Assembly (NCBI RefSeq): GCF_022827545.1
Contig: NZ_CP094669.1
Location: 2,322,001 to 2,386,000, forward strand
Direction of reading: 5' to 3'
From: Hymenobacter tibetensis
GTDB taxonomy: Bacteria > Bacteroidota > Bacteroidia > Cytophagales > Hymenobacteraceae
DNA: 64,000 nt
The translations under genes were made by a program, and so were the position numbers. How positions within the stretch are numbered: the first letter of the stretch is position 1; each line of letters starts with the position of its first letter. This document shows, in pieces, positions 53,095 through 61,153 of this stretch. Below the pieces are notes generated by a model, which was not told where the DNA came from, ran no database searches, and was given only the letters and a program-made list of their open reading frames with translations.

Positions 53095-54552
53095 ATGAAG
53101 CCTCTTAATTGCCTGTTGTTACTGCTGCTACACTTCGGGCCCCAGCCTGGCGCTGCCCAATCTTTGGCGAATGAGCTAACCCTAGACCAAGTAATCGAGC
53201 TAGCCCTAGCGCAGTCGGCGGTGGCCAAGCAAACCCAAACCAGCCGCGACCAAAGCTACTGGCAGTGGCGCAGCTACCAAGCCGATTACAAGCCCCAACT
53301 GGGCCTGCAAGGCGTGGTGCCCGGTTTCAGCCGGGCCGTAACGCCAGTCGTGCAGCCCGACGGCACCACCGACTTCCGGGCCGTGCGCATCAACAACTCC
53401 AACCTGGCCCTGACCGCCAGCCAGAACATCGGCCTAACGGGCGGGCAGGTATTCGTGGCCTCCGAAGTGCAGCGCTTCGATGATTTCAACCGCAGTCTGA
53501 AGCGCTACAACAACCAGCCCGTGGCCATCGGCCTGACCCAGCCCATTGGCCGGTTCAACTCGTTGCGCTGGGCGCGGCGCATTGAGCCGCTGCGCTACCA
53601 GGAAAGCCAGCGGCTGTACGCCGAAGAGCGTGAAACCATTGCCCAGCGCATTACAGAGCTGTATTTTGATGTGTTGCAGCAGCAGGTAAACGCTGAAGTA
53701 GCCAGCCAGAACGTGCAAGCCAACCAGGAACTATTACGCCTCGGTAAAGAGCGGCACCAACTCGGCCAGCTTTCTCAGAGCGACCTGCTGCGGCTGGAGC
53801 TGAACCTACTCAACGCTCGCCAAGCCATGGCGCAAGGTCAGCTAGATGCCCAGAACGCTGCTGTCAGATTGCAGAGCTATACGGGGGTGCGTCCGCAAAC
53901 GCTACGCTTGGCCGTACCGGTGGCGGCTCCGCGCTTGGTGGTCCCAACGGGGCAGGCCCTGACAGAAGCCCGGCAAAACCGGAGCGTAGTGCTGGCCTTC
54001 AGCCGCCGCTTGTTGGAGGCCGAGCGGGTGGTAGCGCAAGCCCGTGGCACTACCGGTTTCCAGGCCACGCTTTCGGCCAACTTGGGCTACGTAAATCAGG
54101 CACCTAACCTCTGGGACACGTACGCAGCCCTGCAAAACCAGCAGCAGGTGCAGCTTACGTTTGCGCTGCCGCTCGTAGACTGGGGACGCCAGAAGGCCAT
54201 TGTGAAAACCGCCGAGCTGACCCGTCGCCAAGTGCAGATTGATGTCAGCCAGGAGGAGGCCACCTTCGAGCAAACTGTGCAGGTGCAAGCCGGCCAGCTG
54301 AGCACCTTGGGGGAGCAACTGTCCCTCGCAACCCTAGCCGATTCCCTGGCCCAACAGCGCTACGCCATTGCCCAGGCTACCTACAAAGTTGGCCGCATCA
54401 GCCTCACCGACCTCACCATTGCCTCCGCCGAAAAAGACCAAGCCCGCCGCGCCTACATTCTGGCATTGCGCGCCGCCTGGGTGGCTCATTATCGTCTGCG
54501 TGCCCTCACGCTCTACGATTTCGAGCGGCAACTACCACTGGCTGCAAAGTAA
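53095..54552 (+). CDS. TolC-like outer-membrane efflux channel
   Basis: A 485-residue protein from ATG 53095. Signal peptide to about residue 21 (GAAQS). The two repeated OEP domains contain the expected long helices and beta segments: NELTLDQVIELALAQS, LTQPIGRFNSLRWARRIEPL, QRITELYFDVLQQQVNAEVA and a second-half SLADSLAQQRYAIAQATYKV. It forms the trimeric outer-membrane channel for the adaptor. An upstream TTG 53056 is not preferred. Confidence 0.9.
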   Translation: MKPLNCLLLLLLHFGPQPGAAQSLANELTLDQVIELALAQSAVAKQTQTSRDQSYWQWRSYQADYKPQLGLQGVVPGFSRAVTPVVQPDGTTDFRAVRINNSNLALTASQNIGLTGGQVFVASEVQRFDDFNRSLKRYNNQPVAIGLTQPIGRFNSLRWARRIEPLRYQESQRLYAEERETIAQRITELYFDVLQQQVNAEVASQNVQANQELLRLGKERHQLGQLSQSDLLRLELNLLNARQAMAQGQLDAQNAAVRLQSYTGVRPQTLRLAVPVAAPRLVVPTGQALTEARQNRSVVLAFSRRLLEAERVVAQARGTTGFQATLSANLGYVNQAPNLWDTYAALQNQQQVQLTFALPLVDWGRQKAIVKTAELTRRQVQIDVSQEEATFEQTVQVQAGQLSTLGEQLSLATLADSLAQQRYAIAQATYKVGRISLTDLTIASAEKDQARRAYILALRAAWVAHYRLRALTLYDFERQLPLAAK

Positions 54553-54704
54553 AAACGGGCTTAGTGAATGAGGTCGATTGTAGCTTAAAAGAAATTATAG
54601 CGACTTACCAGAATCTGCCTTACCTAGGCTGAGTGGACATGAATCTAATAATGACGGCCTTTTGCTGATAGTCGGTTGTAAGTAAGATGCTGTCCACACA
54701 GCTC
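54553..54704. other. Intergenic stretch before palindrome
   Basis: No gene; part of the non-coding space between the two convergent genes; AT-rich, no structure seen. Confidence 0.35.
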
Positions 54705-54783
54705 AGCCTGCCGGTAACCTCAACAAGCCCGCTGCTACCGGATTCACCGGTAGCAGCGGGCTTGTTGAGGTTACCGGCAGGCT
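54705..54783. terminator. 37-bp perfect-stem bidirectional terminator
   Basis: AGCCTGCCGGTAACCTCAAC and 17 further bases (54705-54741) pair perfectly with 54747-54783 across the loop ATTCA. Placed between the TolC-like gene and the convergent SDR gene. Confidence 0.85.
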
Positions 54784-54806
54784 ACTGACATTGTTTAATT
54801 GCTGTG

Positions 54807-55559
54807 CTACAGCATCATTCCGCCCGTGGCTTCCAAGCGCTGGCCATTGAGCCACCGTGCGGCATCCGTGCAGAGGAAGGCGACAATGCCACCGATGTCG
54901 TCAGGCTCGGCTACGCGGCCCAGGGCCGTAATCTGGGCCACGTAGGCGCGAATTTCAGGCGTATCCGTCATGGCACCGCCGCCGAATACTGCCCCAGGTG
55001 CTACCACATTGGCGGCAATGCCTCGGCTGCCCAACTCCAGGGCCAGGTAGCGGGTGAATACTTCCACCGCTCCTTTCATACTAGCGTAGGCCGAGCTTCC
55101 TGCGAAAGCAACCCGCGAGGTACCGGAGGAAATATTAATGATCCGGCCGCCGTCGCGGAGTAGTGGCAACGCCTTCTGGGTGAGGAAGTACACGCCCTTA
55201 AAATGAATGTTGAGCATTTCGTCGAACTGCGCCTCGGTGGTTTCAGCAATGGGGGCGCTTAGGCTGGTGCCGGCGTTATTGACAAGAAAATCGAACCGGT
55301 CGGTACCGAAAGTATCGGCTAGGGCCGCGGTGACCTGTGCGAAGAACGTATTGAACGTGCTGATGTTGGCGGCATCTAGGGGCAGAGCCACGGCCCGGCG
55401 CCCCAGGGCTTCGATTTCGGCTACTACGGCGGCGGCTTCCACCTGCTGGCTGCGGTAGGTCAGGATAACGTCGATGCCTTGTTGGGCTAGTTTAAGGGCC
55501 ATGTCTTTGCCTAGGCCCCGGCTGCCGCCGGTTACGAGGGCTATTTTGGAGGTGCTCAT
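54807..55559 (-). CDS. SDR-family oxidoreductase (paralogous pair 2)
   Basis: A 250-residue protein from ATG 55559 (MSTSKIALVTGGSRGLG). TGGSRGLG cofactor motif, NNAG (FLVNNAGTSL), Ser in INISSGTSRVAF and catalytic Tyr-Lys in AYASMKGAVE are intact, as is the C-terminal PxxG-type loop (VVAPGAVFGGG). FabG-like. Substrate unknown. It lies downstream of an AraC gene on the same strand, in the same arrangement as the 37-kb pair. Confidence 0.9.
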   Translation of the reverse strand: MSTSKIALVTGGSRGLGKDMALKLAQQGIDVILTYRSQQVEAAAVVAEIEALGRRAVALPLDAANISTFNTFFAQVTAALADTFGTDRFDFLVNNAGTSLSAPIAETTEAQFDEMLNIHFKGVYFLTQKALPLLRDGGRIINISSGTSRVAFAGSSAYASMKGAVEVFTRYLALELGSRGIAANVVAPGAVFGGGAMTDTPEIRAYVAQITALGRVAEPDDIGGIVAFLCTDAARWLNGQRLEATGGMML

Positions 55560-55652
55560 ACGAAGTGCGTTTGTGGTGTTAAGTGAACACGACAAAGGTC
55601 TCCCGAGTAGCTTTCCGCAATGTTGTACTCGTCAATCCGCTTTTTGTAGAAA

Positions 55653-56597
55653 TCAAATCGGTACGGCTTCCAGCGTCCGGAAGGCGCCAGGGCTCACGGT
55701 GGCATAGCGGCGGAAAAAGTGCGAGAAGTGCGCCACATCCACAAAGCCTAGGCTGTCGGCAATTTCCCAGAGGGTCCAGTCCGTTTGGCGTAGCAACACC
55801 TTGGCTTCTTGTGCCAGCCGCCCCCCAATGAGGTCGGTGGTGGTGCGGCCGGTGCTTTCTTTGAGCACTTTGTTGAGGTGGTTGACGTGTACGGCCAGGT
55901 GGTCGGCAAAGTCTTTGGCGGTGCGCAGCGGCACGCGTTGCTGGGGCGTGGTGAGCGGGAACTGCCGTTCCAGCAGCTCCACAAAACGCGACGAAAGCCG
56001 GGCCGCCGCTGAGTGGGCGGGGTGCAGCGTGGTGGCGGGTTGCCGCTTCTGGCCCAAGTGCAGCAATTCTAGCACGTAGGCCCGCAGGAGGTCGTACTTA
56101 TGGGCGTAGTCGGAAGCTAGTTCCTCGTGCATCCTGGCGAAAATACTGGTTGCCCGTGCGGCTTCAGCTGGCGTCAGCTGGAAAACGGGGTAGCCATTGG
56201 CTTGAAACAGGGGCAGCTCGTCGGGGGCAAGGCCACCGAGAACCGGGAGCAAGAACTCCGCCGTGAAGAGGCAAAAATACCCCTGTTGTGCTTCAGCGGG
56301 CCGCCACTGAAACGATATCTTGGGCGTCGAAAATACCAAGGCGTCGGGCTCAATAGCAATGGTTTGATCGGCGTATTCAGCGTGGCTGCGGCTGCGCAAC
56401 AAGCTGATTTTGTAGAAGGAACGGCAAGGATAAGATGTGGCCGGCTGTAGCTGGGTGGAGTTCCAGAGGTCAGCTAAATCAAACACATTGAAGTGCCCGA
56501 CTTCGCGCTGAATATCCTGGGGTAGCAGCGTGCTCAGGTCGTGGCCAGTGCAGGGTGCCAACTCTTGGTACAGGGTGCTCAGGGTGGTAGTTGTCAT
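55653..56597 (-). CDS. AraC-family regulator (paralogue 2)
   Basis: A 314-residue protein from ATG 56597 (MTTTTLSTLYQELAPCTGHD). The sensor part (GHFNVFDLADLW, FYKISLLRSRSHAEYADQTI, YFCLFTAEFLL) and the AraC HTH region (AVHVNHLNKVLKESTGRTTT, DWTLWEIADSLGFVDVAHFS, HFFRRYATVSPGAFR) align with the regulator at 36.9 kb. It probably controls the adjacent SDR gene. This pair separates the two halves of the efflux system. Confidence 0.87.
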   Translation of the reverse strand: MTTTTLSTLYQELAPCTGHDLSTLLPQDIQREVGHFNVFDLADLWNSTQLQPATSYPCRSFYKISLLRSRSHAEYADQTIAIEPDALVFSTPKISFQWRPAEAQQGYFCLFTAEFLLPVLGGLAPDELPLFQANGYPVFQLTPAEAARATSIFARMHEELASDYAHKYDLLRAYVLELLHLGQKRQPATTLHPAHSAAARLSSRFVELLERQFPLTTPQQRVPLRTAKDFADHLAVHVNHLNKVLKESTGRTTTDLIGGRLAQEAKVLLRQTDWTLWEIADSLGFVDVAHFSHFFRRYATVSPGAFRTLEAVPI

Positions 56598-57015
56598 GGC
56601 AGCGTTGCTTGTAGAATTCAAAGCATGAGCAACCTAACAGGGCGCCAAAAGTTTGGGAGGCTTGCGGTAGAGCTTCCTACTGTAGCAACTGGTACCAGTT
56701 GGTTTAACCTGCCAGACTACAGACAACGCTCTACGCATGCAGTCCTAGTGCCGCGCTGTTCCTTCTGACGCAGGAGGAATCTGAGTGAAGTAAAGTCTTG
56801 CACCGAAAGCTGCTGGGGGAGGCCCGTTGGCTGTTATGCTGCTCTTGCCGAAGCATTTCTGCCGCTGCCTAGCTTCTGACATAAAGACAAACCGGTGGTA
56901 CTGCTTCTGCATGTCCAGCAGGCGGGTCTCTATTTATTAAAAACTGTAGTGCCTACACCTGCTGCTGCGGCACAAGTTGAAAACCGTACAGTCGGTTCTT
57001 TATTTTCGAACACAC
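56598..57015. other. Intergenic stretch with half repeat element
   Basis: No gene. Contains the repeat half-copy at 56772-56790, listed separately. The palindrome and sigma54-type promoter of the ABC operon follow directly. Confidence 0.45.
56772..56790. repeat. Dispersed repeat, single arm copy
   Basis: GCAGGAGGAATCTGAGTGA, identical to 37789-37807. No second inverted arm is visible here. Confidence 0.6.
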
Positions 57016-57031
57016 TGTCCGTTTTTGGACA
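57016..57031. promoter_or_regulatory. Upstream activator palindrome, ABC operon
   Basis: TGTCCGTTTTTGGACA, an inverted repeat TGTCC-N6-GGACA. The context CGAACACACTGTCC ... GGACAGG matches that at 50106, but the sequence between palindrome and promoter is unrelated, so the sites look preserved by function and not merely copied. Start-to-start distance to the -24 element is 81 bp, equal to the first operon. Confidence 0.75.
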
Positions 57032-57096
57032 GGATTTGCAGTTGATACAAAGTAATTTTTTGATATAAATAACTGAAACAAAGAACTTTATAAACA

Positions 57097-57111
57097 TGGC
57101 ACGGCACTTGG
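57097..57111 (+). promoter_or_regulatory. Sigma54-type promoter, ABC operon
   Basis: TGGCACG-GCAC-TTGG, same -24/-12 pattern and same final G deviation as the promoter at 50187. It is 85 bp before the ATPase start codon. Confidence 0.75.
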
Positions 57112-57195
57112 CTATACTACTAGGAACCCAGTGCCGGACTGCTTGAAACTGGACACCTTCCCTCGCCACTCTCCTTATCCTGACTGCATACACTC

Positions 57196-57939
57196 ATGGA
57201 AAACATCCTCGCTCAAACCACTTCCCGGACACAAGCAACCACTGCGGCACGTTCGGCTACCAGCCAGCCCGTTATTCAATTGCGTGACATCGAGAAGGTG
57301 TACCAAACCAAAACCATTGAAACAGTGGCCTTGAACCGGGTGAACCTGACCATCAACAAGGGCGAGTTTGTATCGATTATGGGGCCTTCGGGCTGCGGGA
57401 AGTCCACGCTGCTCAGCATCATGGGGCTCCTGGATGAGCCGACGGGCGGCACAATTGAGCTAGATGGCCGGCCGGTGCAGTCGTACTCCGACAAGGAATT
57501 GGCTTCATTGCGCAACCACAAAATCGGGTTCGTTTTCCAGAGCTACCACCTCATCAACGACCTCTCGGTGCTCGACAATGTGGAATTACCGCTGCTCTAC
57601 CGGCCCGGTGTAGGTGGCAAAGAGCGGCGCGAGCGGGCCTACGCTGCCTTGGAAAAAGTGGGATTGGGTGCCCGCACCAACCACTTTCCCAGCCAGCTTT
57701 CCGGCGGGCAGCGCCAGCGCGTAGCTATTGCCCGCGCCCTGGCCGGCCGCCCCGAAATTATTCTGGCCGACGAGCCCACCGGCAACCTCGACTCGGTGAT
57801 GGGCGAGGAAATTATGGACTTGCTGCTGGGCCTCAACCGGCAAGAGGGAACCACCATCGTGATGGTCACACACGACGAGCAGCAGGCCCTGAAAACGCAG
57901 CGCCTCATCCGCTTCTTCGACGGCAGCCAAGTGCAGTAA
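57196..57939 (+). CDS. ABC transporter ATPase (MacB/LolD type)
   Basis: A 247-residue ATPase. Walker A GPSGCGKST at residues 63-71, Q-loop VFQSYHLI, signature LSGGQRQR, Walker B IILADEPTGNLD and H-loop THDE. The TGNLD sequence after Walker B is typical of the MacB/LolD/FtsE group, which drive trans-envelope mechanotransmission with FtsX-type permeases. The first 25 residues are an additional Thr/Ala-rich extension. It works with the permeases coded downstream. Confidence 0.93.
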   Translation: MENILAQTTSRTQATTAARSATSQPVIQLRDIEKVYQTKTIETVALNRVNLTINKGEFVSIMGPSGCGKSTLLSIMGLLDEPTGGTIELDGRPVQSYSDKELASLRNHKIGFVFQSYHLINDLSVLDNVELPLLYRPGVGGKERRERAYAALEKVGLGARTNHFPSQLSGGQRQRVAIARALAGRPEIILADEPTGNLDSVMGEEIMDLLLGLNRQEGTTIVMVTHDEQQALKTQRLIRFFDGSQVQ

Positions 57940-57989
57940 ACCCGGTTCCAGTAGCTAGTGCCCCATATCTATTTGATATCCTTCCGAAG

Positions 57990-58580
57990 ATGAAAACCCT
58001 CTCCCTTCCGCTTACCGATGCTGCTTTAGTTGCCGCTTGCCGCCAAGGCAACGCTGCCGCTCAAGAGCAACTCTATAGCCGCTTTGCCCCCAAGATGCTG
58101 GCCTTGTGCCTCCGCTACATGCGCCACGAGTTCGACGCCGAAGATGCCCTGGCACGCGGCTTCGTGAAAGTGTTTCGCTGCTTGCATCAGTTCGAGGGTA
58201 AGGGGAGCCTGGAAGGGTGGGTGCGCCGCATCATGGTGCATGAGTCCCTGAGTATTCTGCGCCGTCGGGAGTCGCTCACGCTCAGCATCGAGGACTGCTA
58301 CACGGGCCACCTGGCCGCCGACCTGCCTGCCGCCGACGTGGAGCTGCAAGCCGCCGACCTACTGCGCCTAGTGCAGGAACTGCCGGCCGGCTACCGCGCC
58401 GTGTTCAATCTGTGCGCGCTGGAAGGCTATTCGCACCCCGAAGTGGCCGGACTGCTGGGCATCTCGGAAGGGACCAGCAAGTCGCAGCTCAGCAAGGCCC
58501 GCGCCGTATTGCAGCGCCAGGTTGCAGCCCTGCATTCTTCTTATTCTTCGTCTTCCTACGCCCACGCTCATGTTGCTTAG
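57990..58580 (+). CDS. ECF-like RNA polymerase sigma factor
   Basis: A 196-residue sigma70-family protein. Region 2 (about 25-95: QEQLYSRFAPKMLALCLRYM, DAEDALARGFVKVF, GWVRRIMVHESL) and region 4 (about 130-185: LPAGYRAVFNLCALEGYSHP, EVAGLLGISEGTSKSQLSKA) are intact. The Ser-rich tail is not family-wide. No anti-sigma gene follows, unusual for this group. Its place between ATPase and permease, and overlap of 11 bp with the first permease gene, tie it to the operon. Confidence 0.9.
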   Translation: MKTLSLPLTDAALVAACRQGNAAAQEQLYSRFAPKMLALCLRYMRHEFDAEDALARGFVKVFRCLHQFEGKGSLEGWVRRIMVHESLSILRRRESLTLSIEDCYTGHLAADLPAADVELQAADLLRLVQELPAGYRAVFNLCALEGYSHPEVAGLLGISEGTSKSQLSKARAVLQRQVAALHSSYSSSSYAHAHVA

Positions 58581-59829
58581 CTACCTCAAAATCGCCTGGA
58601 AGGTCTTGCTGCGCCGCAAGTTCTTCACCTTCATTAGTTTGTTCGGCATCAGCTTCACCCTGATGATTCTGCTGGTGGTATATGCCATGTACGACCATAC
58701 CGTGGGGCCGCATACCCCCGAGAAAAAGGTGGACCGCCTGCTCTTTATCACCAAGATGGGATTGTGGGCGGAGACTTCGCAAAGCAATTCCAATGTTAGC
58801 TACTCGTTTTTGGAGCGGTACGTGCGACCAATGCGCACGCCACAGCTGATTTCAGTGAGTAGCAACGAAGGCTCAGTGGTGGCTTACCCGGGCAACCAAA
58901 AGCTTAAGTTAGACCAACGCTATACCGACGGTCAGTTCTGGCAAGTGCTGGATTTCGATTTTGTAGAGGGACGGCCGTATACAATCCGGGAGGTGAAAGA
59001 AGCCGCCCACGTGGTGGTCATCAATGAAAACACCGCGCGTCGTTATTTCGGCGCTAGCCGTGGGGTGGTAGGCCGCCGCCTCGAAGCCGACCAGATAGTC
59101 TACCAGGTAGTGGGCGTAGTGCGCGATGTGCCAGCCACGCGCTACATCTCGTACGCCGACGTTTGGATGCCTATTACCACCAGCACGGAGGACATACACG
59201 ACCCTAGCTACCTGGGAAACTGCCATGCCATTTTGCTTGCGCCTACCCCGGCCGCCGTACCGACGGTGGAAGCCGAGTTCAACCGGATAGTGGCGCAGGT
59301 GCCGGTTCCTAAAACAGGAGACGGCAAACATTCCTACCAAGAGGTGCGTGTGCATGCCGGGTCTCTGCTCTCGACGTTGGTGCGAGAGGAGTTTGATGAA
59401 GATGGCCCCGATGACGGCGTGGCCAAGCTAGCGCGCACATCTGCTGGGTTGGCGTTACTCTTCATGCTGCTACCAGCACTAAGCCTCATAAACGTGAACG
59501 TGAGCCGCATCATGGAGCGCAGCTCGGAAATAGGAGTGCGTAAAGCATTTGGAGCTACCCCCCAGATGCTGGTGAAACAGTTCCTGGTAGAGAACATCTT
59601 CCTAACCCTACTGGGTGGCATACTCGGGTTGAGTTTAGCGGCGGGGGCACTGTACCTGCTCAATGATAGCAGCCTGATTGCCTACACCACATTCCGCCTG
59701 AACTGGCGCATCTTTTTGGCGGCCTTTCTTACCATCGGCTTCTTCGGATTGCTATCCGGAGTGTACCCTGCCTACAAAATGTCAAAACTACGTGCCGTAC
59801 AGGCGCTTAAAGGAGGAACCAACGTATGA
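58570..59829 (+). CDS. MacB/FtsX-type permease 1
   Basis: A 419-residue permease from ATG 58570 (MLLSYLKIAWKVLLRRKFFT). One N-terminal membrane helix (about 20-42), a large periplasmic MacB_PCD domain and three C-terminal helices (near 295-315, 350-370 and 380-410) with the FtsX signature RSSEIGVRKAFGATPQMLVK. It would pair with the second permease and the ATPase. It overlaps the sigma factor stop by 11 bp and the next gene by ATGA. Confidence 0.9.
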   Translation: MLLSYLKIAWKVLLRRKFFTFISLFGISFTLMILLVVYAMYDHTVGPHTPEKKVDRLLFITKMGLWAETSQSNSNVSYSFLERYVRPMRTPQLISVSSNEGSVVAYPGNQKLKLDQRYTDGQFWQVLDFDFVEGRPYTIREVKEAAHVVVINENTARRYFGASRGVVGRRLEADQIVYQVVGVVRDVPATRYISYADVWMPITTSTEDIHDPSYLGNCHAILLAPTPAAVPTVEAEFNRIVAQVPVPKTGDGKHSYQEVRVHAGSLLSTLVREEFDEDGPDDGVAKLARTSAGLALLFMLLPALSLINVNVSRIMERSSEIGVRKAFGATPQMLVKQFLVENIFLTLLGGILGLSLAAGALYLLNDSSLIAYTTFRLNWRIFLAAFLTIGFFGLLSGVYPAYKMSKLRAVQALKGGTNV

Positions 59830-61010
59830 TCCGGCACTTATTTACTTTGATTTGGAACCGCAAGCGGGCCAACTTTCTACTCGTTATCGAAATATCTCTG
59901 GCTTTTGTAGTGCTGTTTGCGGTAGGAAGCGTGCTGGTATTCAACCAGCAGAACTACCGCGCTCCACTAGGCTTCAGCTACGAGCAAGTGTGGGCGATGA
60001 ATCTTGATCCAGGGGCCGCCATGCAGTCCGAAGCTGAACGAGCCCGCACCCAGCAACAGATTATGCAGCGCCTGCGCACGCTGCCTGGCGTACGGTTTGT
60101 GTCGCACGGAAGCTCTAATCTTCCATTTTTCGACACCCATAACAGCAGTGATTTGAGCAGATCGAAAAAGGGCGACGGAGTGAACCACAATATCTACCAG
60201 GTGGATGACGAGCGGCGCGCCGTACTGGATCTGCAACTAAAGGCCGGGCGCTGGTTCGATAAGCGCGATGATGCAACCGAATTTCCTGTGATACTAACGG
60301 AGGATTCGCAACAGGAGTTATTCGGCAACGAATCGGCGGTGGGGCAGCGCCTGCACAGTGGCGACCGAGAGCTTAAGGTAGTGGGCGTGGTGGCCAATTT
60401 CCGCTCCGACGGCGACCTGAGCGCTCCTAAGCCCGGCGTGTTCACTCGTATCAGTCCCCAAGACACCTCCTTCAACCACCTCTCAACGCTACTCGTGCGC
60501 GTGCAGCCGGGAGCGGGAGCGGCTCTGGAAAAGCAGATGACCAAGGAAGCGTTAGCCATTGGCAAAGGCTGGAGTATTGGTGTCACGTCGCTGACAGAGC
60601 AGCGCGCCATCCAACTCAAGCAAGCCCTAACCCCAATTGCGGCGCTGGTTATTGTATGTGTATTCTTGGTCGTGAATGTGGCGTTGGGCTTGTTTGGCGT
60701 GCTGTGGTACAATATCAGCAAGCGACGCGCCGAAATCGGACTCCGGCGGGCGTTGGGTGCTGGCCGCCAAGCCATCAGCGGACAGTTTCTGGGCGAGGTA
60801 ATGGTTATTTCCACGCTTGGCTTAGCCTTGGGCCTGGCCGTGGCAGCGCAATTTCCACTGCTTGGGGTGCTGGGGCTAGGGTTGGCGGTGTATGGCCCAG
60901 CCATGTTGCTGGCCGTGCTGCTGATTTACATCTTGACGGCTGTATGCGCGCTGTATCCAAGCAGGCTGGCTGCTGGGGTCCATCCGGCTGTGGCTCTGCG
61001 GGAAGAATAA
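59826..61010 (+). CDS. MacB/FtsX-type permease 2
   Basis: A 394-residue permease (MIRHLFTLIWNRKRANFLLV). Same layout as permease 1: one N-terminal helix, periplasmic domain and three C-terminal helices with ISKRRAEIGLRRALGAGRQA. The start ATG overlaps the preceding stop by four bases (ATGA). Two permeases suggest a heterodimer. Not a duplicate at nucleotide level. Confidence 0.9.
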   Translation: MIRHLFTLIWNRKRANFLLVIEISLAFVVLFAVGSVLVFNQQNYRAPLGFSYEQVWAMNLDPGAAMQSEAERARTQQQIMQRLRTLPGVRFVSHGSSNLPFFDTHNSSDLSRSKKGDGVNHNIYQVDDERRAVLDLQLKAGRWFDKRDDATEFPVILTEDSQQELFGNESAVGQRLHSGDRELKVVGVVANFRSDGDLSAPKPGVFTRISPQDTSFNHLSTLLVRVQPGAGAALEKQMTKEALAIGKGWSIGVTSLTEQRAIQLKQALTPIAALVIVCVFLVVNVALGLFGVLWYNISKRRAEIGLRRALGAGRQAISGQFLGEVMVISTLGLALGLAVAAQFPLLGVLGLGLAVYGPAMLLAVLLIYILTAVCALYPSRLAAGVHPAVALREE

Positions 61011-61153
61011 GTAGGAATCAATGTGTCTCTGCTACCGGAATGCTCCCCTTGCCCCTATGCCGCTTGATGCGCAGAACAAGAGAGGGGTAAGGCAGTGAGA
61101 TTCCCCACGCGCCTAAATAGCCAGTGCGCTTACCTTCGTCCTTTCTATTCCTT

